The position numbers and the translations under genes are program-made. From NCBI GenBank assembly GCA_951230915.1, contig OX579637.1, positions 31,248,001-31,312,000 of the forward strand: a stretch of DNA of 64,000 nt, given 5' to 3'. Origin of the DNA: Antitrichia curtipendula (Eukaryota > Streptophyta > Bryopsida > Hypnales > Leucodontaceae). A model generated the notes under the pieces. The model searched no databases and was not told the origin of the DNA. It worked only from the letters and a program-made list of their open reading frames with translations. Numbering within the stretch: position 1 is the stretch's first letter; each line of letters starts with the position of its first letter. Shown here in pieces: positions 12,251 to 25,000 of the stretch.

Positions 12251-13686
12251 TCTTTTTAGTTGCATTCAAATGAAGTAGGTGAGTAACCTTATAAAGATTT
12301 GTTTTTATTGACCATCATATTGTAAAAATATTTTTTCTAAGTTGCAAAAAATGTTTTTGTGAGAACTGGAAGTACTTCAAATTTGTCCAAAAAATAGAAA
12401 GTACTTTGTAGAGGAAAAACAAACAATTATCTTCAATTAATTTACTATGACTTTGATAGATTATTTGCTATGTGAGGGATTCATGTTGATAGATAGGACA
12501 TAATTGTAGTTAATGCTAGATTTTGGAGTTTTTGTGGCATTTCCTTCTATAGATAAAAGTAGATTAGAAATGGAATGTTTTGGTTGATCCTTTAGTATTG
12601 GAAGCAACATGTACATAGACTTCAGGATGACTAATGGTGGAATCCCTAAAAACATGTGTATTTTTGAAGAAATAATATTTCCTATGGCTAGTGACAAAAC
12701 TACTATGAGTATGTGGATAAAATATCTTAAGGTAATCTGTGGTGTTCATTCCAAAGTTCACTTAAGTCTCAACTACAGATTTTCCAGTATTTTCAAACTA
12801 GAGTTTATTACTATCTACTTTTGTCTTTGTCTTTGTTGTCTCTTCCTTCCATCAAATCAAATGAGAAATATACAATTAGTACAAAAACCAAAAAATGTAC
12901 ACTTTAGGTACTGTTGAATTTTACCGAAATTTTATCTAGTATAACTGACTTCCCTCTCAAGGGGTGTTCAAAGCTTCACTGTTTAGATGGGATCCACCAA
13001 ACTACATATAAGGTCCAGACAAAATTAGTTTGATAAAGGAAGTTAGAGTACACAAAGACAATTGGTTCAATTTGGATTAGTACAAATATTTGTTAGTACA
13101 ACACTCAAAGCTTCACACTAAAGGCCCTCCAAAACAACATTTCCAAAGTATGGTAGAAGGTTGCTTTAGGATTAGTACAAAGAAGAAGTTTAAGGATTCC
13201 TAAATTAAAAAATTCAACTAAAGGGAGCTTGACAATGCTAATACAAGTACCAAATGAACTCTGACGCTCTATAAAAGTGACCACAACAAAAATTCTACAA
13301 AGACATACAACGTAAAAGGACCTCCAAGACCTCCACAAGCTTGAAAAACAACAACAATGGGCAAAAAAGGCACCAATAAACATTGTTAAAGGATTCTTGG
13401 TTAAAATGCCAAAGATTCCAACATAGATTGGACCCAATGGACCCAAGTAAGACAAATGAGGGTGGTTTGAGAAGAAAATGGATTAGGGTTGCTAGCGTGC
13501 GAGCTTGTGAGCCCATGAGCCTATGAGCGGAAATTTTTTTTTGCATAAGAAAAAGGTAAGGGACCTATAACCGTGGATTCTTTACATTCAAAAGCTATAG
13601 AAATGTGAAGCCATTTAACCCTTGAACGACAGACTGACAGCCATGGAAACCATGCATTTTGATACTATCATCAACTCTTGAGATGT
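12251..13686. other. AT-rich DNA, nothing recognised
   Basis: The open frames here are short, overlap on both strands and show no motif I recognise. No repeat or RNA structure is evident. Confidence 0.4.
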
Positions 13687-15625
13687 CTAAGTGGTAGTGG
13701 ACTCACTAACGGAACCTTTAGTAGAAGATGATGATGACTCTGATGTCTCCCTATCCTCTGACGCACTACCATCTATAAACTCTAGAACATTCAAAGTATA
13801 CATATCTTTGCGACGTTTTGGATTAAAGCTTCCGAACTCCACAAATGCAGATACCATCTGCTCGGCATATATGGGAAGATGAAAAGGCCTTTCTGGACTC
13901 AAAAGAAGCCTTTGCCTCTTCATGATCTCATTTGCTATTGTCAATTGTTGATGACTACAAACAAAAGTGAAACAATGTTAGACTTGCAAAATATAAGACT
14001 TTATTTGGAATTAAAAAAATACTAAAAAATCACAAACTTACTTACTGAATGGTGTCTGTCAAGAGAACTTTCGAGGCACAATGGTCATGCCGTCCAGATC
14101 TTGGGATTCCTAAACTGTCGGTGGTGCTTGTTTTGTCTCCATGACCAGAGTAGACTTCTTCATGGGCTCAAGGATGGCTTTGAAAATATCTCCATCCTCT
14201 TCCAATGCAACAATGTGGCGACTTGTGCCATGACAAGCAATAATGGAGGCCCCTAAATGAACAACCTCACATACACTAATTGAATGACATAATTAAAAAC
14301 AATATAGATCTAGTCAACATAATTAAATTAAATTTATACCTATAGCTGCAGTGCAATCTAGAACTACATCTCCTTTGCCTATTGTCACTTCCAAGAGGAG
14401 TTGAAAAAAATAGGATTTTTTTTTGCGAGCTCCACGCCATGGTTTAGGACCGTCCATTGCCAAATCACTCTCCTTTGTAAAGTTCATCAAAATGTCATTA
14501 CGTCTGATGTCCAAGCCTGCATTCTTCATAGTCTATGTGAGTTTGAAAGAAAAATTGGATTTTCCTTTTGTACCAAAATCCTTCACAAGTAGGGTGACTG
14601 AAAACTTCTGCGTTTGTAGGAAACCAAACCAAACATATGTACAAATTTAGTGACAAAATGAATGATAAAATGACATCATTTTAAAAAGAAATTCAATTAT
14701 ATTTACCGTGGTTTTGTTGTCCAATGCCGAAGTCAAGTGCAATCGATTCATGCCCAACCACTCCTTTTTCAACATAGGATAAATCTTGCACAACCCTAGA
14801 ATAGAGCCCTTTGAGTCCACGAAGAATGAATGAATAATAATCAAACATCCATGGTCTTGCAGATGCCTTTCTGCAATGACAAATATTGCATGCATTGCCT
14901 TGTAGTCTATATCTTCATTCCACTGTGGAATCTCACTTGCTGGCACCAACATTCCAAGCATGGGCAAATTTTCTGGACAGTCAAAAAAGATGAGGTCCAC
15001 TCTTGGCTTTTGGTTTATTACACCATTTAAAAATTAAGACTTCCTTGCCGATATCTGCAAACATATCGTATTCTACAAAATAAATTATGAACTCAAAAAA
15101 TCATCATGTCATTCAACCAAAAAAAGATTTTGCAATAACAAATCAAATATATTACCTTCGTAAAAAATTCCATAATCTCAGGATACCACAATGGTTTCTT
15201 CAAGCGCATGTCATCCACAAGGTCTACAATAGAGATATTGAGGACCAAATCCTCCGTGTTGTCTCCGTCATCATCTTGAATCATAAGAGCTTGAGTGCCA
15301 TGCGTAAGGACATCCTCGGTTAGTGCGATAATGCCTTCCTTTTCAATCTATTTTGAGACCCACCTTGCATTTGTGAGCCTTGGTCGACAATAGAAGATGC
15401 CAAAATTGGATTCTTGTTATCCACCTTCTTCTTGCCTTTGGCCTTAGCCTTCTCTTTCTTCTCCTTCTATTTTTCTTGCTCCTTCTTTGCTAACTTCGCA
15501 ATGCGCTCCACTTCTTTTTTCTCTTTTGTGATGATGGTAAGTTTCTCCCTAGCTTCCTTTTTCTTATCATTGTGTTTCCTCCTTGCAATGGCCCTCTTCA
15601 TTTGTTTAGGGTCCGACTAGGGTCT
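13687..15625 (-). pseudogene. N4/N6 DNA-methylase-like pseudogene (beta-type motif order)
   Basis: Read on the minus strand. A Lys/Glu-rich linker (15620-15404) is followed by an exon ending at donor GTAATA (15155), an exon 15054-14707 with VDLIFFDCPENLP in the position of the DPPY motif, and then HGCLIIIHSFFVDSKG. Next, an exon from about 14617 to 14340 joins an exon from 14252 to give VVLDCTAAIGASIIA, the shape of SAM-binding motif I (D-x-F-x-G-x-G), followed by SRHIVALEEDGDIF. DPPY before motif I is the beta-class order of N4/N6 amino-methylases. A one-base shift near 15010 and a TAG near 14535 break the frame. DPPY reads DCPE. It is probably a separate copy of the methylase part of this gene family. 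Confidence 0.6.
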
Positions 15626-16006
15626 AGAGAGCACCAAGTGTACACCTCCAAAAAATGGTTACATCCACTTGTAAAAAATATTCATATGAATTAATTTTAT
15701 ACGTGCCATTATTATTCAAACTATAGATCCAATCAATTTAAATGTGTTTACTAAAAATGCACGACTTATATAAACTTCATCTAAAACTTCAAATACCACA
15801 GATTTTTACAAACATGACCCTAAAACCAAAATTACAGAAGACTCAAGTCAGATAATTTTTGCATAATTATTGCTCGTATCATTTTTTATTATATATTGTA
15901 TTTAATTTTTAAAAAAAAAATATGTTAATATGTATATTTTTAATTACTTTTTAATCTTTCATATGAAAATAAACAAATTTATTTAAAATTATAACGTAGA
16001 TCGTCA
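15626..16006. other. AT-rich spacer
   Basis: Strongly AT-rich, including A- and T-runs around 15880-15960. No gene seen. Confidence 0.5.
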
Positions 16007-16114
16007 TGCTAGTACTAGTTTAGGAGGTGTGAAGGAGATCCTCACCAAGCCCTAGTCGAATCCAACTAGGGTTTGGTGAGGATCTCCTTCACCCCTCCTA
16101 AACTAGTTCTAGCA
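16007..16114. repeat. Foldback hairpin 1
   Basis: Arms of about 50 bp pair around CCTAGTCGAATCCAACTAGG at 16051-16070 with only about five mismatches. The core closely resembles foldback 2 at 17584-17683, so both belong to one small foldback/MITE family or share a hairpin precursor. A transcript would form a long stem. Confidence 0.8.
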
Positions 16115-16585
16115 CAGGAACATGAGCTTGAGCTACGTATGTATATCATTTAGTAATTTAATTGTCAGTCTCTCAATACATCCAATCCTTTTTCAACCTT
16201 ATTTATGGCCAACTAGAAGATCAATTAATATGATTAAAATTAGACATCTGAGCACCAACACAATTTTGAGCACTAATAGACTTCTGAGTACCAACGTCAC
16301 CCACCAACTTGTTGGACATTCAACCACTAACATTTTGTACAGAAGGTCAATACCCCATCTTCGACACATTTCAAGGACCTCTATAAATTTAATCTACAGG
16401 TTACACAAGAAATTTGGTTTTTGAGAGTAATCACTACAAGGGGACTTGCAGTGAGTGATTTATTTGTGTGCTATAGACTTCCTAATTTCATTCTACCAAC
16501 CACAAATTCCACTCTTTTAGAACATTATGGAAGCACATCACATGAACAGGGTTGGAACATTGTGGAAGCACATCGTGGAACAGGG

Positions 16586-17318
16586 GGGTGAATGCAAGAA
16601 AGACTAGTACTATTTTTTGTCACACTTGACGTGTCGGACTTGTTATCGGCTATAACTTTTGAAGAATGAATCTAATTAACTTGAAATTTTTTTTGAAGAT
16701 GGCTAACCTGATCTTGTTTAGATCCCTTATTTTTCAAAAATATTTAAAAATCATTTTATATTTAAATTTCAATTTGGCTAATTTGTCACACTTTGCAGTT
16801 TAGGGGTTTTTAGTACTGGGGAGTATCCAAACTTAATGATCTAGATCTGAAATTTCTATGGTCTATTGCCATAGTAGGAACTCATGTATCTACCAAAGGA
16901 AATTTAAAAATATTTTATTTTATGCCCTCCACATACGTGCAAACAGGGCTCCCTTGCGCGCGCAGTTCTGAACATTCAAAATTGTTTCAAGGTCATTTTT
17001 TTGGTGAAATGTCTTTCCTATAAAGTCTTCCCAAATGGCCAATTTTTAGTTTCCTTAAAAATTGTTTTTTCTATTTTTTACAAATTAAAATGTGAAAGTA
17101 CCTATTTTCATGAGATTTTGCACTTTTTCAGTTCTCCTACTTAGAGAATTTTTCTATGCTTTTCCTTCCTAGGGTAACTTCTTCTTAAAGGTGTATACAT
17201 TGAACATATTTTTCAGATTTTTTTTAAAATTTTTTTCTAATTAAACAGTACTCCCAAAAAAATCAGCAGTACTGTGGAAAACGCTACGCAAATTGGACGG
17301 TCTTTCTTGCATTCATCC
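16586..17318. mobile_element. MITE-like element with perfect 16-bp inverted ends
   Basis: TGAATGCAAGAAAGAC at 16589 is repeated in perfect inversion at 17300-17315. Extending to GG(G/A) on both sides leaves AGGG on each flank (16582-16585 and 17319-17322), a possible 4-bp duplication. The flanks are copies of one short repeat containing GGAAGCACATC (about 16529, 16565 and 17357), as if the element had landed inside a small tandem array. There is no transposase; superfamily undetermined. Confidence 0.65.
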
Positions 17319-17583
17319 AGGGTTAGAATAGGATTGAATAGGGGTAGAACATTGTGGAAGCACATCACATTACATGAACAGGATTTAGACATTTAGACAT
17401 GATTAAGTTAATTCATTATTTATTTAGACAATGCATGGGTGAGCGTCATGAGCAACATGAGTATCCTGAGCAGCTGAACGGATTGAAGACTGAGCAACTA
17501 AAGATTGAGCGACTAAGGACTGAGGACTAAGCAACAAATGAACAAACTGAGAAAACTTGAAGGAATTGCTTCGATGCTCGTCA

Positions 17584-17683
17584 AAGTACCAATTTCGGGG
17601 GATGAAGCAAAGCCTCACCCAACCCTAGTCGGATCCGACTAGGATTTGGTGAAGCTCTGCTTCACCTTCCAAAATTGGTACTT
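17584..17683. repeat. Foldback hairpin 2
   Basis: The arms, running from AAGTACCAATTT to AAATTGGTACTT, pair around AGTCGGATCCGACT centred on GGATCC at 17631-17636. The core CCCTAGTCGGATCC is nearly that of foldback 1 and the arms also share CCTCACC and GAAG words. Confidence 0.75.
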
Positions 17684-17875
17684 CATCAGATACTCAAACA
17701 GAGATTGAAAAGAAAACAGCTTAGCAAAAAATATATTTTTCACCTTTTTGTTTGGAAGCTCTTCGTGGTGTCCGAAATCCTGCGAGTCGTCTTCTTGAAG
17801 AAGATGATGCCTAGCACTGTGCCTCATTGTGGTGGTTTGCTTGATGAGAGTCTGCACGTCAAAATTTAGAAGCAA

Positions 17876-18421
17876 ATGAAGCCACGCAAAATGGAGAAGA
17901 TCAATAGTTGGGCCTTTGCTTGCTCGACTTGGAGCAGCCCAATGCAGCCGCCACTTTTTACCGCTTCTGCAAAACTTCCTTTGCTGCTAAACCACAGGTT
18001 GGTGGATTCCCAGGATTTCCAGGTGGATAAGGTAAGAGTCTACCTGATCAGCATGCATGCGACATTTGATAAATTAGAAAGTTCTGAATTTAGAAAGCAG
18101 TTTGACGCTGCAACTGTTGTGAGCTATCGGAAGGCTAAATGTAGCTGCAACTGTAGAAAAACTTGGATGGGTTTACACTTGGAATCTGCATTAGTTGATC
18201 TAGAAGATTTTCAATTATTCCATATCAGCCATGTAAGACTATGGCAATTGATCAATTCAATGGAGACGTTCAGTACTTTGAGTTCTTTGTCCTCATCTGC
18301 AATAGATCGAGAATCCACAAAGCAGAACAAAAATTCAAGCGCAAAATCGAATCTTGAAGACCGCCGCATTGCCACCTATGACTCGAGCAACAATGATAGC
18401 AGAAAAAAGCAGATGCAATAG
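17876..18421 (+). CDS. Unrecognised ORF, possibly a gene fragment
   Basis: A 181-codon frame that I do not recognise with confidence. It includes DKVRVYLISMHATFDKL followed by EFRKQFDAATVVSY, then a Cys-rich patch (CSCNCRK) and a Ser-rich tail. A donor-like GTAAGA at about 18030 suggests it may be part of a spliced gene. The order of a predicted beta strand followed by an F-D-x-x-x-V-S stretch weakly recalls the DNAAF3 family of dynein assembly factors, but I would not rely on that. The hairpin at 17584 lies just upstream. Confidence 0.3.
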   Translation: MKPRKMEKINSWAFACSTWSSPMQPPLFTASAKLPLLLNHRLVDSQDFQVDKVRVYLISMHATFDKLESSEFRKQFDAATVVSYRKAKCSCNCRKTWMGLHLESALVDLEDFQLFHISHVRLWQLINSMETFSTLSSLSSSAIDRESTKQNKNSSAKSNLEDRRIATYDSSNNDSRKKQMQ

Positions 18422-19164
18422 GGTGGTCTCAATAAAGCACTCTCATCAATCGTGCCATACCTGATCACCGTGCAGAGTTTCATTTGTGAAAACAAAGGTA
18501 AACACTGAACCCACAAATTAAAGCAAAATTTACGGTAAATTGTCCTAAAAATCAGGATCGGAAAAGTAGCTTTGTCTTTTTTTTGAATTGTTTTATCTTT
18601 TATGAGATGTCATATTTCCATGCAAGAAAAGCTCCCCCTTGCGGTGGGATATTTTGCCAAGTTGATGATCTAAAAAAACTCCTCAAAGCATGTGGTCTTC
18701 AAAGCATGCCGCATGCGTGCTACCAACTTCGACACTTAGTTGAGTGGAGTCTGGACAGACCCTATGGATTCCTGTCATCTTGAAGAAATAGTTCTTTGTC
18801 TGTGCCACACTCAAGTCAACCAAATGCTAGATGCTAGAGTTGAGATTTAGCCTGGAAACAATGTCAATCCTCTTTAAACAAATTACCAGCTTAACAACAT
18901 AACAGGAGCAATCCAACACAAAGCGAGTAACCAGCGAGGGTTGCTGGGGAACCAGTCAATTCGAACAAGGCAAATGGTCTCCGTAGGTTGGATGCGATTA
19001 GAAAACTAAATAGTTGTGGCATAGCCCAAGCAATCACCAGTAAGTAACATTCTTGATAGAATCCAACAAGATTTCAAATCATGAAATGTAGACTCAACTT
19101 TGGCATTGCAAATAATTAAGGCACATTAACTAGCAGGATCTAGCTTCTCTGGAGAGCAAGCGTT
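18422..19164. other. Spacer, no gene recognised
   Basis: A short open frame at 18583-18783 has no recognisable motif. Nothing else seen. Confidence 0.4.
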
Positions 19165-19640
19165 TAGTAAAGTAGGTGGCTCCTAAACTGTCACTTCAAG
19201 GGTTGGTTTGCCTTTTTGATGGATTTCAGATGCCCGTTAGTATTTTCCTTTATTTTTCACTTGAAGAAAAATTGATGAAGAATCTATTTTTCAAAGCATT
19301 TTTGAATTACTTATGAATTTCTAAAGAATTCTGCCATAGGAACCTATTTGTGATTCTAGGCCTTGTAAAACCTATACATGCATAGTCTGAAAAAAGATAT
19401 GACTTGATCAAAAACAAGGACTGTGGCATTTAAAAAGTAATGCATAAGGTTCCTAAATGCGACCTTTATTAAACTTAAGAAGATCCTACATTCTTTTAAC
19501 ACTTGTAAGAAGGCTATTGGACAATCAATTTCCATTTAGAAAAACTAAATGAAGACATTCTAGTTTTTAAATGGACCCTTCTTGGCTCTTGTTCCATCTA
19601 TTAACTCCTAAGCGTCAGAGTAGACGTTTCCAAATGCTCA
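19165..19640 (+). repeat. Dispersed repeat R2, copy 1 (empty site for the hAT MITE)
   Basis: Diverged direct copy of 61770-62700. Shared blocks include GTCTGAAAAAAGATATG at about 19387 against 62007 and CATTCTTTTAACA at about 19490 against 62110. Here the sequence runs on from AAAACTAAATGAAGAC to TTTTAAATGGACCC with no insertion, giving the empty-site allele for the MITE at 62178. Confidence 0.8.
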
Positions 19641-21356
19641 AAATCCAAAAAAAATTTGAAGCATTTTAAGAGTACTTTGTAATCAGAGAAGGTACCTTTG
19701 TTGCATGCACTTGTTACAGGATGTAAATCATACAAAAGCGCGGCGCCAATTTGTCCAATTGTGTCAAAATCTTAGTGTGCATTGTTTGTTGTACGCAAAG
19801 GTGACATGGGGTAGTCTAGAATTCCTTGTTGTGACTAGATATGGCCGGTCACAAGCCATTGGTGTTTTCTTCTGCTTTGGATCCTTTGTCGTAGTCTTCC
19901 TGCTAGAGTCTTCCACGATGCGCACTCACAATATGTCCTGCACTAGTTTGTGGTCGTTGAAGGAGATGGCTACGGGACTCTAAATTGTTAGTGGAGGTCA
20001 CTTGATCATGATGTTTGGGACAATTTTGGCAGTTTAAGGTAGGCTTTTGTTTTTGTGGTTGTGCCCTACTTCCTATGCTCAACAAATTGCAATCACAAGG
20101 ACAGCGTGAGACCTGCAATGGTGATGGCGTCCACAATTGAGGAGGACTGTGCTGCTAGGGTGTCGCAAGAAGAAATAGCTCAAATGACAGAGCGATTATT
20201 TACTTGGGCGTATCATGAGCAAAAGACAAGTATACAGATAGCAAGGACTATTAGCAAGTGTTTGAGTGAGAAATTCCTTCTAAGTCTTCCAACGCCTTGG
20301 GTGAGTCAGTGGTGGCCGATAGTTGTGCCGCAAGCTAAAAATTGGAGGTATTTGTTTAGGAGGCAAATAGGGAGGCTCCTTTGCTGGCTTGAGGATTTCC
20401 TCGGGGTCATCCACATGGGTTTTCAAGTGACATTGACAGCATCCTCTACGATCGATTGTAGCCCGCTTGAGAGCACAATGAAAGACCACACTTGCAAGAA
20501 GGCGAAGGAGCGCTTGAAGGCCAGACCACCACAAGAAAGGGGCCGAATTGGCTGTGCCCTTCGCAATGCGCAAAAATAAGGAACGAGGCCATCAATTCAA
20601 GCAATTGGCGACTCAGGGTAGCTCCAATCGGCGGATTTCGATGTGCTAGAAGGAAGCGCCGCATTTCCGAATGCAGCAACAGTGGAAGCAATTTAGAGCC
20701 CACTTCGCGGCGCAACCCTAATTCAAAGTGAACTCAATATTAGAGAAGGGGTGGAAATAGGGAGAAGGGCTGGGTGCCGTGGAGGGAGGCGAGGACGGTG
20801 GAGTAGCCAAGGACCACTACCAGCTCACTTGGGGGAAGGATCGACTAATGGTATTCATAAATGTTGCAGCAACCACGAAGGCAAGCATGGCGGGCGTCAT
20901 CAAGGAGGTTGAGCTAATGGAAATGAAGATGTGCGTCCACCTGGATGGTGCGCGCCTCCAATTGCGGTGGATAGACAGACACCCCCTATTCTGAGGAAGC
21001 ATGCACCGTCCCATCAAGCACAACAAAGAAGCCCAATGATGCCCAGACCTTCATGTGCTCAATCTCAACGTGGGCGTCATGGAGCAGGTCCATTCTTTGG
21101 AAGCCGCCAACATTCCATTAAAATCTAAGATCTAGGCGCGACGGAGACAGTCCCAATTACAGCACTAGGCAACCATATTGTAGAAAGACTGCAACAAGGA
21201 GAGTAGTAGTGAATTTGGTTGACCAAATTGAAAATACAATCTTTGCTCACAACTGGCTTCATAATATTACAAATTTGGGAAGTCTTGAGACACATATACC
21301 TACATTGGTACAGTCCCTTCACCGCATAGGGTGGCTTCACAAGCGACTTTGCTGAC
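19641..21356. other. Low-confidence coding region, both strands open
   Basis: A plus-strand frame at about 20118-20579 (about 154 codons, Trp-rich in the middle) and overlapping minus-strand frames are open. None carries a motif I recognise. Base composition is higher in G+C than the neighbouring DNA. It could be an old gene fragment. Confidence 0.25.
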
Positions 21357-22047
21357 TTGAGCTGGATGGCTGAATTCAGAGATTTTACAAATAAAGATTC
21401 CAACGACTCCAATCCAGACTTGGCATCAGACGATGATGGTGATGTGTGGTTATCGGTAGACAAGTCTATAGACATCAATTTCTATCGACACCTTATATGG
21501 CTGATGCTCGTTTGTGGATCAATTACATTTGAACCAAGTACGATGACGACAACTAGGGTCAGACTAGTCAGGCACTGGCTGATGAACGCAGTAGTTTTGT
21601 AGGACTAGACTCGGACGCTAAACGTAGGTTGACTCGAGCAACATTGCTCCCTATTCATTTTTTTGACCTTTTTTATGATGATATTATTATAGCTCGCTTG
21701 GTAGATAAGATGAATAGATATGCAAATATCCTCAAAAGAGTAATGGTCGCAAAGGCTGGTTTGACACTTATCATGCCGAGATGAGAGCTTGGTTGGGATG
21801 TGTGATTTTCATGGGCATAAAATAGTTTCCAACCATTAGGGACTATTAGATGAAGGATCCATTCTACCAATGCCCTATCATTCCAAAAGTCATGACGCGA
21901 GTGCAGTTTGAAGCATTGCTTAGATGTTTTCATGTTGTAGACAACAACTCTTTGCAAAATGATAGGTTGCATCCCAAATATGACAAGATAGGAAAGATCA
22001 AGTTCATGGTTGACCACTTTGTCACTAGGTCAAAGGAGTTGTATAAT
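21357..22047 (+). pseudogene. PiggyBac transposase fragment
   Basis: An acidic stretch (SNPDLASDDDGDVW) is followed after a frame change by LLPIHFFDLFYDDIIIARLV and DKMNRYANILKR. Another frame then gives AEMRAWLGCVIFMGIK, an in-frame stop, FPTIRDY, a stop, and DPFYQCPIIPKVMTRVQFE, then LLRCFHVVDN. This is the N-terminal half of the DDE_Tnp_1_7 (PiggyBac) domain, including the EMxAWLG and M(T/S)RxxFE-xLLRxxHxxDN signatures. At least two stops and one frameshift are visible. It is cut exactly at 22048 by LTR A, and the catalytic Asp-rich half is absent from the window. Confidence 0.8.
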
Positions 22048-25000
22048 TGTCGTACGCGTAATCTAGAGGTAAGCACCTTTAACACACAATTGTGGTTAGA
22101 TGACACAGAAAATCGTCCCAAGGACTCTACTATATTGCTATGACTTTGGATTTGTCCGGATTATCTCTAAAACACCCCAAGGGAATCCAAAACCTCTTTC
22201 CCTTCTTCCGGAACTTATTTCTTTCCGAATTCTAATCCGGATCCGTCCATTTCCGGAATCCGGATACAATCACTCATCAGTTTGTTATACCCTTGTTTTA
22301 CCTTCAGGGGGTCCGCTTTTACTCTTTAAAGGGGCAGGGACTCCACCACTTATCAATCACACACTCTCACACCTACAAAACAACCCAAGACACTCAACAG
22401 ATCTAAATGTTGCAACAAAATAGGTTTCCGTCTCCTCATGACTTTTCGGATGGCCTATTTGGGAAGCAGGTCACATAAAATCCGGTCTCTCCTCTCCACT
22501 ACAACGACAGATATATAACTAAAGGAAGTCTAAAAGGAAGTCTAAAAGGAATTGGTCTAAAACTACAGTTGGCAGATCTTCCGGTGAGCGGGTTTTTTTC
22601 CCTTGGCGGCCGCTTAACTCCGCACGGAACCACTTCTAGTTCCGAAACCTCACCCTCACCACTCCAATTGGATTACCGTTCTTGTAGTTTAAAGATTCTA
22701 AATGCACAAGTCCTACAGATCCGACCTAGCTCTGTCATAGATCCTCCATTACTGTCTCACTCCAAACAATTATGGAATCCGGATTCCTCCTTCCCAGTTC
22801 CTCACAACTCACAAAACACACAAACACACCGCCCAAGTCTTCCAAACAATACTTAGAGCCTAGAAAGTCCACTTAGTGGCTCGGATCAAAGTAAGGAAAG
22901 TGAAATGAAACTTGAAATTGCATAAGGATGGAATGAATGAGCAACAGACCTGCTCATCATTTAAAACAAAAACAAAAAGGCAAAAAGACAACCAAAAATC
23001 AAGCTAACCAACCACAGAAGCATCCGAGATATCCGGAATGCTAATGAAAGTTATCCCTAAAACTCCGGAAATGGGCCCACATACGGAAAATCCGTTCCGA
23101 AAAACCCTGAAGTCTAAAATTAACTTCTAAACCCTACTTTCTTCGGCTTCTTTGAGCTACTCCTTGACTGCGCCAGTGATGTCCTCGCCCTGGTCTTCGG
23201 CAGTGGTGTGAGCTTTCCGGCCGCTCGAGTCTGGATCTTCCGCTTCTTCGGTGGCAAATCTTCCTCCTCATCCGTCTTCGTGGCGGATTCCGTCTCGAAG
23301 TCCTCCTTCTCGGATTCGAGAATCTCCATCTCCCGGATTGGCGAGTCTAAGTCGATTGGCTCGTCAGCAGGCTTTGGCGACGGTGGCTTTGCTGGAGTTT
23401 CCTCCCGCATGTGGACGAAGTCGTCCGTTGTGTCTTGGCCAGATTCTCCACAGCTCCGATCCGGTTGAGCAGATTACCCCTAATCTGCTTCTTTTCCTCC
23501 GGCGTAGGGGTCTGAGCCGGCGTGGAAGTTCCGCCCTGCTCCGGAACGCTATGTCCATCTCTCTGATTCTGGACCAAAGAGTAAATCCTCTGAGTCAACC
23601 ACTCCCGCTGCACATGTGGCTTCAAGAGAGACTGCAGTCCTCCTGGTTGAGACAGGACCAGAATCCCCACAATTGGCTTTGGCGGAGTCTAGAGATACGG
23701 ATTGGTGGTGAGGTCTGCTTCCGGAAAGGTCGAGAAGTCCATCGCCCTATCCGAATCAATGCGTGCTACTAGGAACTGCATCTCCTGGAGCACCTTCTGC
23801 ATTTGGGCCTCGAAATCCATGAGGATCATGACGATCTTGGATCCGGCCACGTATCCTTCCGACACCAGTTGGGCGTCGTAGAGCCTCGCCTTGTTCACAA
23901 CATCCGCTGGTTGGTCGATTAGGGCTTGGAGGTTCCGGACCAGCTGCATGGCGTCCCTCTTGTTCCTCTGTGCCGCCTTGAATTCCCCTTGTGCCCAATT
24001 CCTCCGGCTTTCCGCCTCCTCACGACTTTTTTCCAAAGTCTGGATTTGTTCGTCCTTTTGACGGATGACTTCCGGATTCAGCCTCCGCCTAATCTCCTCG
24101 ATGATTTCCCTGGGTGGTACGTTCAGCTCTGTCGCCACCTCCTCCATGAACTGGATGGCCTTGTGGTGTAGGTTCCGGGCTTGATGCATCCAGCCAAACC
24201 CAATGTCAAAGAATTCCATGAGAGGCGGCTTCTCCTCTTCCGGTATTGAGCTTGGTTCAACTGGTTCCATCTCAAGCTGCTTCCCCCGTGAACCCGGATC
24301 CGTTGATTTCCACTTGGGCTTCTTCCGCTCTAAGGCTACTTCTTCCGGATCCTCCTCCTCCTTGGGAATCGACTCATCTTTCTCCAATTCATTTGTCAAA
24401 TCGTACTTGATCAGCTCCAATCCGGTGTTGTATGCCAACATCTCGTCCAACATCAATATGTCCCCGTGGTGGTAGATGTGGAAGAGGTAGGGGCTGATCG
24501 GGTTGTACCAGCTTTTGGACCCGTGATCTGCGAGCTTTGACACCACTTGCGCTATGATACGTCTCCAGTGCACTACTCTCTCTTCCATTGCTCCGAAAAT
24601 GGTGTTGGCCATCGTAATTGTGATCCGGGTAGGTTTTTCTGGGTACAGTATGGGGATGAGGAAGTTCAACACCCTCCTATGGCGCTCTTCTACACAGTCG
24701 CTGATCGCATACCCTTCCTTCGCGTGAAGAGGGTTCCGGAACTTCCCGGTGGTGTACTTATCCGCCCAAGAAGCAAACCCTTCTCCGAACTTCCAAAACG
24801 AGTAGACTTCCGCCTACACGTCCTCCGTCCATCCCTTGGGCTGTCCCTACACCGTCAACTCGTATTGGTTCGAAGTACCGTTTATCAGCTCTTGAATCAA
24901 CTCTTCCTCTCTCAGATTCCACGGCTTGTCGAGTAATCCGGCACACCCTAATCTCTTGAGGTCCTACTCCAACTCCTGTCGAGCGGTGGGGTCAGTCGAT

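Noticed and set aside
15414..15620. Phe/Ser/Leu-rich plus-strand ORF
   Set aside because: Antisense of the Lys/Glu-rich linker of the methylase-like pseudogene.
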